From Luteipulveratus mongoliensis (GTDB taxonomy: Bacteria; Actinomycetota; Actinomycetes; Actinomycetales; Dermatophilaceae), in the NCBI RefSeq assembly GCF_001190945.1, contig NZ_CP011112.1:1736001-1800000 (forward strand): a stretch of DNA of 64,000 nt, given 5' to 3'. The position numbers were made by a program, and so were the translations under genes. Below, piece after piece: positions 25,154 to 34,222 of this stretch (the stretch's first letter is position 1; the number at the start of each line of letters is the position of its first letter). The notes under the pieces are model-generated. The model was not told the DNA's origin. It made no database searches and saw nothing but the letters and a program-made list of their open reading frames with translations.

Positions 25154-25889
25154 GCAGGTGGCTGACGTCCCGCGTGTTGCGCACGGTGAACGCGATCGCG
25201 TTGGCCTGCCAGCGATCGTCGGACCACTCGACGGGCATCCCGGCCAGGTCTGCCGTACGCCGGCGCTCGCGCAGCAGCGGCGTCCTCGGCCGAAGGTCCA
25301 GGAGCCGGGCGTCCTCGGCGGACGCGACCACGGCGTCGATGGTGTGCTCGGCAGAGTGCAGCACCACTCCGAGCTCGTCCAGCCGGTCGGTGATGGAGTC
25401 GGTGTCCAGCTGCATGCCCGGCAGCAGGGCACCGACTTTCTCGACATACGCTGTCCGCTCGATCATGACCGGCTCTTCGGCCAGCAGCCGCACCCGGGTC
25501 AGGTGATAGACGCGGTCCCCGTGCGCGAGCTCCAGCCGGTGGCGTTCCTCGGGCGTCGCCGCGCGTAGCTCCAGCGCGACCGTGTGGCTCGACGGTGTGG
25601 AGCCGGACGCCCGTGCCCAGTGGGAGAAGCTGTTCAGCTCATCGAAGCTCTGCACCCGCGGGGACGCCACGACCGTACGACGGGCACCCCTGCGTGAGGA
25701 GATCACGCCGTCGGCGCGCAGCTTGGCGAACGCCTGCCGGATGGTGCCGCGCGACACGTCGTACCGCTGCGACAGGTCGGCCTCCGAGGGCAGTGGGGTG
25801 CCGTCGCTGAACTCGTGAGCGGCGATGCGGTCCAACAGATCAGCAGCGATCTGGCGGTATCTGGCCGAGGGCTCGGATCGCTGCATCAC
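25128..25889 (-). CDS. GntR-family regulator (HutC/PhnF type)
   Basis: The 253-residue protein has an N-terminal winged helix (LPSEADLSQRYDVSRGTIRQAFAKLRADGVI) and a UTRA ligand-binding domain ending in FTVRNTRDVSHLL. PhnF-like GntR regulators control phosphonate or phosphate-uptake genes. This gene lies between the oxygenase pair and the divergent ABC importer, so it probably senses the phosphonate or a breakdown product. The start is GTG 25889, directly followed by an in-frame ATG. A candidate operator at 25946-25963 lies in its own promoter region, suggesting autoregulation. Confidence 0.85.
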   Translation of the reverse strand: MMQRSEPSARYRQIAADLLDRIAAHEFSDGTPLPSEADLSQRYDVSRGTIRQAFAKLRADGVISSRRGARRTVVASPRVQSFDELNSFSHWARASGSTPSSHTVALELRAATPEERHRLELAHGDRVYHLTRVRLLAEEPVMIERTAYVEKVGALLPGMQLDTDSITDRLDELGVVLHSAEHTIDAVVASAEDARLLDLRPRTPLLRERRRTADLAGMPVEWSDDRWQANAIAFTVRNTRDVSHLLKQSSPRP

Positions 25890-25945
25890 GCGGTCAGGCT
25901 ACCAACGGCCGACGTCCGCCCAGCCCGTCCCAACGGCGTCGAAGA

Positions 25946-25963
25946 TGTCTAGCCATGTTGGCT
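25946..25963 (+). promoter_or_regulatory. Putative GntR operator, site 2
   Basis: TGTCTAGCCATGTTGGCT contains the perfect palindrome AGCCA-TGT-TGGCT. It lies between the divergent gntR and importer genes and shares 14 of 18 bases with site 3. Confidence 0.5.
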
Positions 25964-26032
25964 CTTCGTGGGGTGATCTCTTACCTGTCGTTTGCCTTCT
26001 GTGCATCTCCACCGAGTGCACTGACCACTACT

Positions 26033-26050
26033 TGTCCAGCCAAGTTGGAC
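26033..26050 (+). promoter_or_regulatory. Putative GntR operator, site 3
   Basis: TGTCCAGCCAAGTTGGAC is a direct repeat of site 2, 87 bases downstream, and lies 24 bases before the importer start codon at 26075. It keeps the CCA-nGT-TGG core. Confidence 0.5.
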
Positions 26051-26074
26051 TCTGCTGAACCACGAGGAGACATC

Positions 26075-27238
26075 GTGCTCGCCACCCGTATCCGCCTGGC
26101 CGTGCTGGCCGCCACCGTGACGGTGGCCGGTGCCACGCTGACCGCCTGCGGCTCCGCGCCTGACAACGCTGCTGCCGACGGAGGGTCGGGCGGTGCCAAG
26201 AGCGCCAAGACTGCCACCTCCGTCGCGGATGTCGGCGGGCTCGACCAGCTCGTGAAGGCCGCCAAGAAGGAGGGGACGCTCAACACGATCACGCTGCCTC
26301 CCGACTGGGCGAACTACGGCGCCATCATCAAGGCCTTCGAGACGAAGTACGGCATCAAGGTCAAGAACGAGAACCCGGACGGGTCCAGTGCCGACGAGAT
26401 CAGCGCAGTGAAGTCCCGCAAGGGCCAAGGTCGCGCGCCGGATGTCCTCGACCTCGGCCAGTCGTTCGCGATCAGCGGCGCGCAAGAAGGCCTCTTCGCG
26501 CCCTACCAGGTCAGCACCTGGGCCAAGATCCCCGCCGGCCAGAAGCACCCGGACGGCGCCTGGTTCAACGACTACGGCGGCTACGTCTCGATCGGCTGTG
26601 ACGCCGCCAAGATCACGGTGTGCCCGCAGACGTTCGCCGATCTGCTCAAGCCCGAGTACAAGGGCAAGGTCGCACTGAACGGCAACCCGACCAAGTCCGG
26701 GTCGGCGTACGCCGGCGTCTTTGCCGCCGCACTCGCCAACGGCGGTTCACTGGACGACATCTCGCCCGGTGTGAAGTTCTTCGGCAAGCTCAAGAAGGTC
26801 GGCAACTACAACCCAGTCGAGTCGACCCCGGCGACCATCGAGAAGGGTGAGACGCCGATCAGCATCGACTGGGACTACCTGAACGTCGCCTACGCGGACA
26901 AGTACGCCGGCAAGGGCATCCAGTGGAAGGTCGCTGTCCCGGCCGACGGAGTCCTCGCGCAGTACTACTCGCAGGCGATCAACAAGGCCGCCCCGCACCC
27001 GGCCGCGGCGCGGCTGTGGCAGGAGTTCCTGTTCAGCCCTGAGGGACAGAACATGTGGCTGAAGGGATACGCGCGACCCGTCACGCTGCCCGCCATGACT
27101 GCCGACGGCAGCGCGGACGCCGGTGCAGTGGCCAAGCTCCCCAAGGTCAAGGGGACGCCGACCTTCCCGACCGAGGCCCAGGCGACCCAGGCCAAGAAGG
27201 TCCTGTCCAGTACCTGGGCGACCACGATGGCCGGCTGA
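26075..27238 (+). CDS. ABC importer substrate-binding lipoprotein (PhnS-like)
   Basis: The 387-residue protein has a lipoprotein signal peptide ending in the lipobox LTAC followed by GSAPDNAA. A type-2 periplasmic-binding fold follows, with LNTITLPPDWANYG, RAPDVLDLGQSF and PISIDWDYLNVAY. This resembles the spermidine/putrescine and PhnS (2-aminoethylphosphonate) binding-protein group. It would capture the phosphonate outside the membrane and deliver it to the two permeases that follow. GTG 26075 is preceded by CGAGGAGA and begins the signal peptide. Confidence 0.82.
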   Translation: MLATRIRLAVLAATVTVAGATLTACGSAPDNAAADGGSGGAKSAKTATSVADVGGLDQLVKAAKKEGTLNTITLPPDWANYGAIIKAFETKYGIKVKNENPDGSSADEISAVKSRKGQGRAPDVLDLGQSFAISGAQEGLFAPYQVSTWAKIPAGQKHPDGAWFNDYGGYVSIGCDAAKITVCPQTFADLLKPEYKGKVALNGNPTKSGSAYAGVFAAALANGGSLDDISPGVKFFGKLKKVGNYNPVESTPATIEKGETPISIDWDYLNVAYADKYAGKGIQWKVAVPADGVLAQYYSQAINKAAPHPAAARLWQEFLFSPEGQNMWLKGYARPVTLPAMTADGSADAGAVAKLPKVKGTPTFPTEAQATQAKKVLSSTWATTMAG

Positions 27239-27247
27239 GCGATCACC

Positions 27248-28159
27248 GTGGCCACCGCGACGACGGAGATCCCGTCCAGTCCGAAACACGCCTCCGGGCG
27301 ACCGACCCAGAAGGCGGCCAAGAAGGCGCCCGCCTGGCTGGCCGCGCTGCCGTTGCTGGTGTTCCTCGCGCTCGCGTTCGGCATCCCGGCCATCGCCGTC
27401 CTGGTGTCGGCCTTCTCGGTCAAGGACCCGGCGACGGGCACCTCGCACCTGGGCCTGGACAACATGACCGACAGCCTGCAAGGCGCGTACCGGACCGCGT
27501 TGTGGTCGAGCGTGAAGCTCTCGGCCGTGGTAGCCGTGGTCGGCGGCGTCCTGGGCACGATCCTGGCCCAAGCAGTCGTGGCCTCACGCAGCACCATGCT
27601 CCGCGAGGCCGTCCTGACGGCGTCCGGTGTCCTGGCCAACTTCGGGGGCGTCCCGCTGGCGTTCGCGTGGATCGCCACGCTCGGCAACGCGGGGCTCCTC
27701 ACGACGACGCTCGGACTCGGCGACGCAGGGTGGAGCCTGTACACGTTCTGGGGACTGGTCATCGTCTACCTGTACTTCGCGATTCCATTGATGGTGCTGG
27801 TCATGACGCCCGCGTTGGACGGCCTGCGCCCGCAGTGGCAAGAGGCTGCGGCGTCCAGCGGCGCCACCGGATGGCAGTACTGGCGGCACGTCGGCGTACC
27901 CGTGCTCACGCCCGCCCTGATCGGCGGCATGGTGCTGCTGTTCGGGGGAGCCTTCGCGGCGTACGCCACCGCGGCCGCCATGGTCGGGGCGACGGTGCCG
28001 CTGGTGACCCTTCAGATCGCCGACGCACTGAGCGGCAACGTCCTGGTCGGACACGAGAACCTCGCGCTTGCCCTGAGCCTCGACATGGTGATCGTCGCTG
28101 CCCTCGTGATGGCGGTCTACCTGCCGCTGCGCAAGAGGAGCTCGCGATGGCTGGACTGA
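27248..28159 (+). CDS. ABC importer permease (PhnU-like)
   Basis: The 303-residue permease has an N-terminal cytoplasmic lead (GRPTQKAAKKAP) and about six membrane segments. The EAA loop reads WQEAAASSGATGWQYWRHVGVPVLTPAL, where the ATPase docks. It starts 9 bases after the binding-protein stop at GTG 27248, and overlaps the second permease gene by 13 bases. Confidence 0.85.
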   Translation: MATATTEIPSSPKHASGRPTQKAAKKAPAWLAALPLLVFLALAFGIPAIAVLVSAFSVKDPATGTSHLGLDNMTDSLQGAYRTALWSSVKLSAVVAVVGGVLGTILAQAVVASRSTMLREAVLTASGVLANFGGVPLAFAWIATLGNAGLLTTTLGLGDAGWSLYTFWGLVIVYLYFAIPLMVLVMTPALDGLRPQWQEAAASSGATGWQYWRHVGVPVLTPALIGGMVLLFGGAFAAYATAAAMVGATVPLVTLQIADALSGNVLVGHENLALALSLDMVIVAALVMAVYLPLRKRSSRWLD

Positions 28160-28959
28160 CGGTCTCGCGACCCCGCCTCGGCCGGACGGCGGTCCTCGCG
28201 ATTGCCGGCGTCTACTTCCTGCTGCCTCTTGCCGCGTCCTTGTGGTTCACCGTGCACAGCGAGGGCAAGGGCTTCTCGTTCAGCACGTACGGCGACATCC
28301 TCACGGCCGACGGGTTCACCCAGTCGCTGCTCATGTCCCTGGGCCTCGCGGTCGCCACCATCGTGGTCGTGCTGGCTCTGATGCTGCCTGCCCTCCTCGC
28401 GGTCCGGCTGTCGGCGCCGAGGCTCGGTCAGGTGCTCGAGGTCGTGTGCACGCTGCCGCTGGTCGTGCCACCCATCACGTTCGTCGCTGGCATCAGCACG
28501 GTGCTGCGATGGGGTCCCGACCATCTGGCGAACACCCCGTTCTGGCAGACGCTGATCGCCATTCAGGACCCGGACTTTCCCTGGGTTCTCGTCCTCGCGT
28601 ACGTCGTGCTCGCGACACCGTACGTCTATCGCTCGCTCGACGCCGGCCTGCGAGCCATCGACGTACGGACCCTGGTTGAGGTCTCCCGCAACCTGGGCGC
28701 CGGGTGGATCACCGTGGTGTTCCGGACGATCCTGCCCAACCTGCGCACGGCGCTGGCGAGTGCGGCATTCCTCACTCTCGCACTGGTACTCGGGGAGTAC
28801 ACCATCGCCGTCCTGCTCGGATTTCGACCGTTCGCCGTGTGGATCGTCACGATCTCCGGCGCGAATGCGCAGCTGTCCGTTGCTGTCTCGCTGCTCAGCC
28901 TCATCGTCACGTGGGCACTGCTGCTCCTGGTGTCCGGAGTTGGAAGGAAACGCACATGA
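28147..28959 (+). CDS. ABC importer permease (PhnV-like)
   Basis: The 270-residue permease has six membrane segments and the EAA-type loop LVEVSRNLGAGWITVVFRTILPNLRTAL. It pairs with the preceding permease. ATG 28147 lies within the end of that gene and begins MAGLTVSRPRLG. A longer reading frame that runs back to 27055 is a shadow of the two upstream genes. Its stop overlaps the ATPase start (ATGA). Confidence 0.85.
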   Translation: MAGLTVSRPRLGRTAVLAIAGVYFLLPLAASLWFTVHSEGKGFSFSTYGDILTADGFTQSLLMSLGLAVATIVVVLALMLPALLAVRLSAPRLGQVLEVVCTLPLVVPPITFVAGISTVLRWGPDHLANTPFWQTLIAIQDPDFPWVLVLAYVVLATPYVYRSLDAGLRAIDVRTLVEVSRNLGAGWITVVFRTILPNLRTALASAAFLTLALVLGEYTIAVLLGFRPFAVWIVTISGANAQLSVAVSLLSLIVTWALLLLVSGVGRKRT

Positions 28960-30023
28960 CCTCACGCGTAGAGCTGCGCCACCTGCGCCGCGCCTTCGGG
29001 TCGACCGTCGCGCTCGACGACCTCGACCTCACGATCGAGGCGGGCGAGCTCGTCGCCCTGCTCGGGCCCTCGGGATGTGGCAAGACGACGGCGCTGCGTT
29101 GCATCGCCGGATTCGAGCGGCCCGACCGCGGAGCCGTGCTCGTCAATGACCGGGACATCACCGCTGTACCTGCCAACAAGCGCGATGCCGGCATGGTGTT
29201 CCAGTCGTACAGCCTGTTCCCCCACCTGTCTGCACGCGACAACGTCGCCTTCGGCATGCGGATGCGCAAAGTGGTTGCTGCCAAACGACATTCGCGTGCT
29301 GATGAGCTGCTGGAGCTCGTGGGCCTGCCCGCGATCGGCGACCGTTACCCGCATCAGCTCTCCGGTGGACAGCAACAACGCGTCGCGCTTGCTCGCGCCC
29401 TCGCCCTCGAACCCAGCGTCCTGCTGCTCGACGAGCCGCTGTCGGCGCTCGACGCCAAGGTTCGGGTCAGCCTGCGTGAGGAGATCCGCCGCCTCCAGAT
29501 CAGCCTCGGGGTCACCACCTTGTTCGTCACCCACGACCAGGAGGAGGCTCTGTCGATGGCCGACCGCGTGGCCGTGCTCCGGTCCGGACGACTGGAGCAG
29601 GTGGCCAGCCCTGACCGCATCTACGAGCACCCGGCCACGGCGTTCGTCGCGGAGTTCATCGGCTCCATGAACCATCTGCCGGGGGCCGTCGAGGGCGATC
29701 GGGTGATCGTCAATGGGCAGGCGTTGCCCATTGACGGCGCTATTCCGGTCGCCGCCGAGGTCGACGTACTCGTGCGACCCGAGGCCGTCCGGCTTCAGAG
29801 CGCCCCGAACGGTCCCGGTCTGGTGACCCGATCATCGTTCCGCGGTGCGACCGCCCGGCTGCACGTCGATCTCGACGGGCGGCAGGTCCAGGCCGATGTC
29901 CCTGGTCACGACGCGTCCGTGCTCGCCCCTGGCACGCGGGTCGTGCTCACGCTGGTCGACCGGCCGGTCCTGGTCACCGAACGCACGCAGACCAGCGCGC
30001 CTGCGGCGGTGACTGTGTCCTGA
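28956..30023 (+). CDS. ABC importer ATPase (PhnT-like)
   Basis: The 355-residue ATPase has Walker A GPSGCGKT (37-44), the signature LSGGQQQRVALARAL, Walker B VLLLDEPLSALD and the H-loop VTHDQEEAL. A C-terminal TOBE-like domain begins near LVRPEAVRLQ. These features put it with the spermidine/AEP-type importers (PotA/PhnT). It powers uptake by the two preceding permeases and ends the transport operon. Confidence 0.9.
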   Translation: MTSRVELRHLRRAFGSTVALDDLDLTIEAGELVALLGPSGCGKTTALRCIAGFERPDRGAVLVNDRDITAVPANKRDAGMVFQSYSLFPHLSARDNVAFGMRMRKVVAAKRHSRADELLELVGLPAIGDRYPHQLSGGQQQRVALARALALEPSVLLLDEPLSALDAKVRVSLREEIRRLQISLGVTTLFVTHDQEEALSMADRVAVLRSGRLEQVASPDRIYEHPATAFVAEFIGSMNHLPGAVEGDRVIVNGQALPIDGAIPVAAEVDVLVRPEAVRLQSAPNGPGLVTRSSFRGATARLHVDLDGRQVQADVPGHDASVLAPGTRVVLTLVDRPVLVTERTQTSAPAAVTVS

Positions 30024-30040
30024 GCGGGGCTGCTCCCGCC

Positions 30041-31783
30041 TCAGCCTGACCAGGCTTCCCACAGCTCCGCATAGCGACCGCCGGCCGCGACGAGCTCGTC
30101 GTGGGTGCCTTCCTCGACGATGACGCCGTCGTGCATCACGAGCACCCGATCAGCGGACTCGGACTGGGTGAGTCGGTGCGCGACGACCAGTGCCGTACGT
30201 CCCTCGGTCACGGCGAGCGCGGCCCGCTCCAGCTCGCGTGCGCCCGCTGACCCGCCCTCGGCGGTCGCCTCATCGAGGATCACCACCCACGGATCGGCCA
30301 GCGCGACCCGCGCGAGTGCGAGCTGTTGCGACTGCGCTGCGGTCAGCGGGTGTCCGTGCTCACCGACGACGGTGTCGAGGCCGTCGGGCAGCGCCTTCAC
30401 CCACGGCCAGGCGAACGTCGACTCGAGTGCACGCTGCACCTCGTTGTCGCTCGCATCCGGTCGGGCAAGAGTCAGGGACTCGCGGACCGTGCCGGTGAAG
30501 ACGTGAATCTCTTGACTTACGAGGCTGATTCGGTCACGCACGGCGCGGGAGCCGAGGTCGTCGTACGACGTGCCGGCGAGGGTGACTCGGCCGGTGGAGG
30601 GGGCGAGCACCCCGGCCGCGATGGCTCCGAGCGTGGTCTTGCCTGCGCCGCTGGCTCCGACCAGTGCGACGCGTTCGCCGGCGGCCAGCGTGATCGTCGT
30701 ACGTCGGAGCACGGGTTGGCCTGGTACGTAAGCGTGCTCGACGTCTTCGAGGCAGAGGGAGCCCGGATGAGATGGCGGCTCGGCGCGCGCCGGCTCCGCT
30801 TGCGGGATGGTGGCGACACCGGCGAGCCTGCTGAGCGACGCGCCTGTCGACTGGACCTCGTCGAACATGAACAGCAGCGCGCCGATCGGGTTGAACAGGC
30901 GGTGGAAGTAGAGCGCTGCTGCGGTCACCGCGCCGACCGAGGTCCACTCCTCACGCACCAGGAAGAAGCCCGTGACCGAGATCGACAGGAGCCCGATCAT
31001 CTCGGCGCGGTTGTTGCGCGCGAGGAACCTGGTGAGCAGCCCGAAGACGTTGAGGGCGATGCCGACGGTCCGGCCGGACGCGTCCTCGATGCGGGCGCGC
31101 TGGAGGTCTTCGGTGCCGAACGCTCTGACGGTCGAGGCGGCTTGGAAGCCGACGACGAGTGCGCCCGCACGCTCGCCTTGCGCCACCCGCTCCTCGCGAT
31201 ACAGGGGCGCGGATCGTGGGAGATACCAACGGAGTCCGAGCACATAGAACGGGACGGTGACCAGTCCGGCAAGCCCGAGGCGCCAGTCGAGGGCGAACAG
31301 CCCGATGGCCGTGAACCCGACCGCGACCACCGAGCTGACCAGGAGCGGGATGACCTCGTTGAGCGCTGTGGTCACCGTGCGGACGTCATCGCCGACACGC
31401 GAGAGCAGGTCGCCCGTGCCTGCCTGCTCGACGGTCGCCGCGTCCAGGTGGAGCGTCCGCTCGAGGACGTCCTCGCGCAGCTCGGCCAGGGCGGGCTCGC
31501 CCGCGCGCGCGAGGAGGGCGACGGCCAGCCCGGAGAAGACGGCGCCGAGCACTGCTGCGACGGCAATCGCGACGGCAGAGGTGATGACGTCCGCGGAGTC
31601 CGCGCTCCGGCGTACGTCATCGACGATGCGCCCGAGCAGCCATGGCGGGACCATCGCGGCGAGCCCGGCGAGGGCGAACGCCAGCACCGCGCCCAGCGTC
31701 GCCCGCCGATGGGTGGACAGCAGGCGCCGGGTGAGCCGGACTGTCGTACGCCGGTCGGCGATAGGCAGCAGGGCGGCGCTCAT
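30041..31783 (-). CDS. ABC exporter half-transporter with intact ATP site but degenerate signature
   Basis: The 580-residue protein has six membrane segments and a C-terminal ATPase. Walker A is intact (VGASGAGKTT, near residue 380), Walker B carries the catalytic Glu (VVILDEAT, near 500), and the H-loop is VVAHRL. The ABC signature, usually LSGGQ, reads LTAAQ (near 477). Its start overlaps the stop of the upstream partner (ATGA), so it probably forms a heterodimer with that protein, whose defects are complementary. The exporter substrate is unknown; lipid, peptide or drug export are possible. Confidence 0.88.
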   Translation of the reverse strand: MSAALLPIADRRTTVRLTRRLLSTHRRATLGAVLAFALAGLAAMVPPWLLGRIVDDVRRSADSADVITSAVAIAVAAVLGAVFSGLAVALLARAGEPALAELREDVLERTLHLDAATVEQAGTGDLLSRVGDDVRTVTTALNEVIPLLVSSVVAVGFTAIGLFALDWRLGLAGLVTVPFYVLGLRWYLPRSAPLYREERVAQGERAGALVVGFQAASTVRAFGTEDLQRARIEDASGRTVGIALNVFGLLTRFLARNNRAEMIGLLSISVTGFFLVREEWTSVGAVTAAALYFHRLFNPIGALLFMFDEVQSTGASLSRLAGVATIPQAEPARAEPPSHPGSLCLEDVEHAYVPGQPVLRRTTITLAAGERVALVGASGAGKTTLGAIAAGVLAPSTGRVTLAGTSYDDLGSRAVRDRISLVSQEIHVFTGTVRESLTLARPDASDNEVQRALESTFAWPWVKALPDGLDTVVGEHGHPLTAAQSQQLALARVALADPWVVILDEATAEGGSAGARELERAALAVTEGRTALVVAHRLTQSESADRVLVMHDGVIVEEGTHDELVAAGGRYAELWEAWSG

Positions 31784-33525
31784 CGGAGCACCAGGTCTCG
31801 GTAGTCGGCGTCGTGGCTCAGCTCGTGATGGGTGCCGGTCGCGACGACCCGGCCGCCGCGCAGCACCACGACCCGGTCGGCCTGCGCAAGAAGGGCGGGA
31901 CTGCTCGTGATGAGCCAGGTGGTCAGGTCGCTGCCCTCCGGGTGACGAGCGCCGCGCAGGCCCTCGGCGATGCGCTGCTCGGTGACCGCGTCGACGGCCG
32001 TGGTCGGGTCGTGCAGGACCAGCGTCGCGGGCCGGGCGGTCAGGGCTCGGGCCAGCGCGACGCGTTGTCGCTGGCCACCGGAGAGGGTGCTCGCGTCGGC
32101 CACGACCGGCTGGTCGAGACCTTCGGCGTGCAGGTGTACGACGTCCTCGGCTACCGAGGCAGCGAGGACCTGCTGCAGCTCGGCCCCGGTGTGCGTCCCC
32201 CGGGGGTCGACGTTGCTGCGGAGGGTGCCCTCGAAGAGGTCGGGGTGATGTGGGCTGACGAGCAGTCGCGCCCGACGGGCCGCGACGGTGAGGTCGGAGA
32301 GGGGCTCGCCGTCGAGCGACACGTCACCCTTGAGATCGTCAGCGGCGACCTCACCTGCCAGCAGGCGGACGAGCGTGCCTGCTGCTCCAGGATCTTCGAC
32401 GACGAGACCGAGCAGCTCGCCGGGGCGCGATGACACGGTCAGTCCGTCGAGCGGACCGGTGTGGACGTCGTCCAGGCTCAGCCCGGTCGCCCGCCCGATC
32501 GGCGTACGGTCGCCGGTCTCGATCAGCGGCGGGGACTGCAGGAAGTCCACGATGCGTTGAGCGGAGGCGTGTGCGCCGGCCACCTGTGCGCTGACGCGAC
32601 CGAGGGCACCGAGCGGCTCGGCGAGGAACTGTGTCAGTCCGACGACGGCGACGAGCTCGCCGATGGTGATGGTGCCGTCGAGCGCTCGGAGGCCGGCGAT
32701 GAGGGCGACGACCGCGAGGAACAGCCCGCTGAGGCCGGTCGTGAGGCCCTCCATGGCGCCGTACGAGCGAGCGGTGTGGATGCCCGCGACCTTTGCCTCC
32801 TGGCTGCGGAGCCGGTAGCGCGCGGTGGCCGCGTCCTCGGCCCCGACACCCTTGAGAACCCGCAGCCCGCGGACGAAGTCCGTGGCCGTGCCGCTGGTGC
32901 GCGCGATGCGGGACTGCTGGACGTGGCTGCGGCGCGAGATCGCGGGGCTGACGACCTGGATCGCAGCCAGCACCAGGGGCACGCCGATGAGCACGACCAG
33001 GCCGATGACCAGGTCGGTGCGCAGCAGGATCACGGCACTGAGGATGACGGAGGCGGCCGAGGCGATCGCGGAGCCGAAGGACCGCGCCACGGTGCCGACG
33101 GCCTCGGCGTCAGAAGTCGCCAACGAGACGGTCTCACCGGTCAGCAGCGAGGTGCGTACGCCACGAGGGGCAAGGGTGTGGTCGGCGATCTCCATCCGCA
33201 GCAGATGAATCTCCTGCTGCATCGCGCCGAACCCGAGCCGGGAGCCGAATCGGTAGCCGTAGCTGAGGAATCCGAAGAGGACCACGAGCGCGCCGCCCCA
33301 GATCAGCAGGGCTCGGCCGTCGCTCGGCGCGACGGCCTGATCGATGATGACGCCGATCAGGACAGGGACCAGCGCCTCGCAGATCTGCCACATCGCCAGG
33401 AGCGCGAAGCAACCGGTGAGCCGGAGGCGGTGGCGACGGATGATCCGGGTCAGGAGGTCGCGCGCTGAGGTGGGTGCCTGGCGCATCGGCGCTCGCTCGG
33501 GAGCGTCAGCAGATGGTCGAAGCAC
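31780..33525 (-). CDS. ABC exporter half-transporter with degenerate ATP site and intact signature
   Basis: The 581-residue partner has six membrane segments. In its ATPase the Walker A position reads VEDPGAAGT with no Lys, Walker B ends LVLHDP in place of DE, and the H-loop reads ITSSP. The signature LSGGQRQRVALARAL is intact. It therefore cannot hydrolyse ATP alone but can complete the site whose Walker motifs come from the other subunit. GTG 33525 is the start given; ATG 33486 is an alternative. No clear ribosome-binding site separates them. Confidence 0.85.
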   Translation of the reverse strand: MLRPSADAPERAPMRQAPTSARDLLTRIIRRHRLRLTGCFALLAMWQICEALVPVLIGVIIDQAVAPSDGRALLIWGGALVVLFGFLSYGYRFGSRLGFGAMQQEIHLLRMEIADHTLAPRGVRTSLLTGETVSLATSDAEAVGTVARSFGSAIASAASVILSAVILLRTDLVIGLVVLIGVPLVLAAIQVVSPAISRRSHVQQSRIARTSGTATDFVRGLRVLKGVGAEDAATARYRLRSQEAKVAGIHTARSYGAMEGLTTGLSGLFLAVVALIAGLRALDGTITIGELVAVVGLTQFLAEPLGALGRVSAQVAGAHASAQRIVDFLQSPPLIETGDRTPIGRATGLSLDDVHTGPLDGLTVSSRPGELLGLVVEDPGAAGTLVRLLAGEVAADDLKGDVSLDGEPLSDLTVAARRARLLVSPHHPDLFEGTLRSNVDPRGTHTGAELQQVLAASVAEDVVHLHAEGLDQPVVADASTLSGGQRQRVALARALTARPATLVLHDPTTAVDAVTEQRIAEGLRGARHPEGSDLTTWLITSSPALLAQADRVVVLRGGRVVATGTHHELSHDADYRDLVLR

Positions 33526-33626
33526 CCGGCCAGGTTAGTCGACCCTAAGTTGGGCTCGACGCGGGTGGGGCCGCAGCCAGAAATCGATACCCTCGAAGCC
33601 CGCACCGTGACGGACGGAGACCCACG

Positions 33627-34187
33627 ATGGGCCGGCTGATCTACTCCACGATGGGCTCGCTCGACGGCTACAGCGCGCGGCCCGACGGCACCTTCGACTT
33701 CGGTCTGATCGACGAAGAGGTGCACCGGCACGTCAACGAGACCGCGCGCCCGATCGGCACCCATCTCCTCGGTCGGCGGATGTACGACGTCATGAGCTAT
33801 TGGGAGACCGCGCCGGTCTCGGGAGACGAGGCTTCGGCGTACGAGCTGGACTTCGCCCGCATCTGGCAGGCGGCCGACAAGGTCGTCTACTCGCGCACGC
33901 TGAAGGACGTCGCCACCGAGCGGACCCGCATCGAGCACGACTTCGACCCGGCAGCGGTCGCGCGGCTCAAGGACGAGTCGGACCGCGACCTCGGCATCGG
34001 CGGACCCACGCTGGCGGCGCTCGCGATCCGGGCAGGGCTGGTCGATGAGTTCCAGCTCTACCTCGGGCCGGCGCTCGCGGGTGGCGGCCTGCCGTTCTTC
34101 CCGCCGGGTGTGGATCTGCCGCTCCGGTTGGTGGACGAGCAGCGGTTCGGCAACGGCGGCGTCTACCTCGCGTACGCCCCGCGCTGA
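33627..34187 (+). CDS. RibD C-terminal/dihydrofolate-reductase-like protein
   Basis: The 186-residue protein begins MGRLIYSTMGSLDGYSARPDG, the nucleotide-binding start of the RibD_C (YyaP/YwjB) group. It contains THLLGRRMYDVMSYWE, and later DLGIGGPTLAALAIRAGLVDEFQLYLGP, the NADPH-binding glycine loop. It is likely an NADPH-dependent reductase of unknown substrate. A TACCCT box and a GGACGGAGA stretch lie upstream. The alkyltransferase gene follows. Confidence 0.85.
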   Translation: MGRLIYSTMGSLDGYSARPDGTFDFGLIDEEVHRHVNETARPIGTHLLGRRMYDVMSYWETAPVSGDEASAYELDFARIWQAADKVVYSRTLKDVATERTRIEHDFDPAAVARLKDESDRDLGIGGPTLAALAIRAGLVDEFQLYLGPALAGGGLPFFPPGVDLPLRLVDEQRFGNGGVYLAYAPR

Positions 34188-34222
34188 CGCGCGTGTCGGT
34201 GGTCAGGGAGAGGATGGGGGAC

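Noticed and set aside
27055-28959. 634-codon frame ending with the second importer permease
   Set aside because: The first ~360 codons overlap the binding protein and first permease in another frame and have no domain; the permease starts at ATG 28147.
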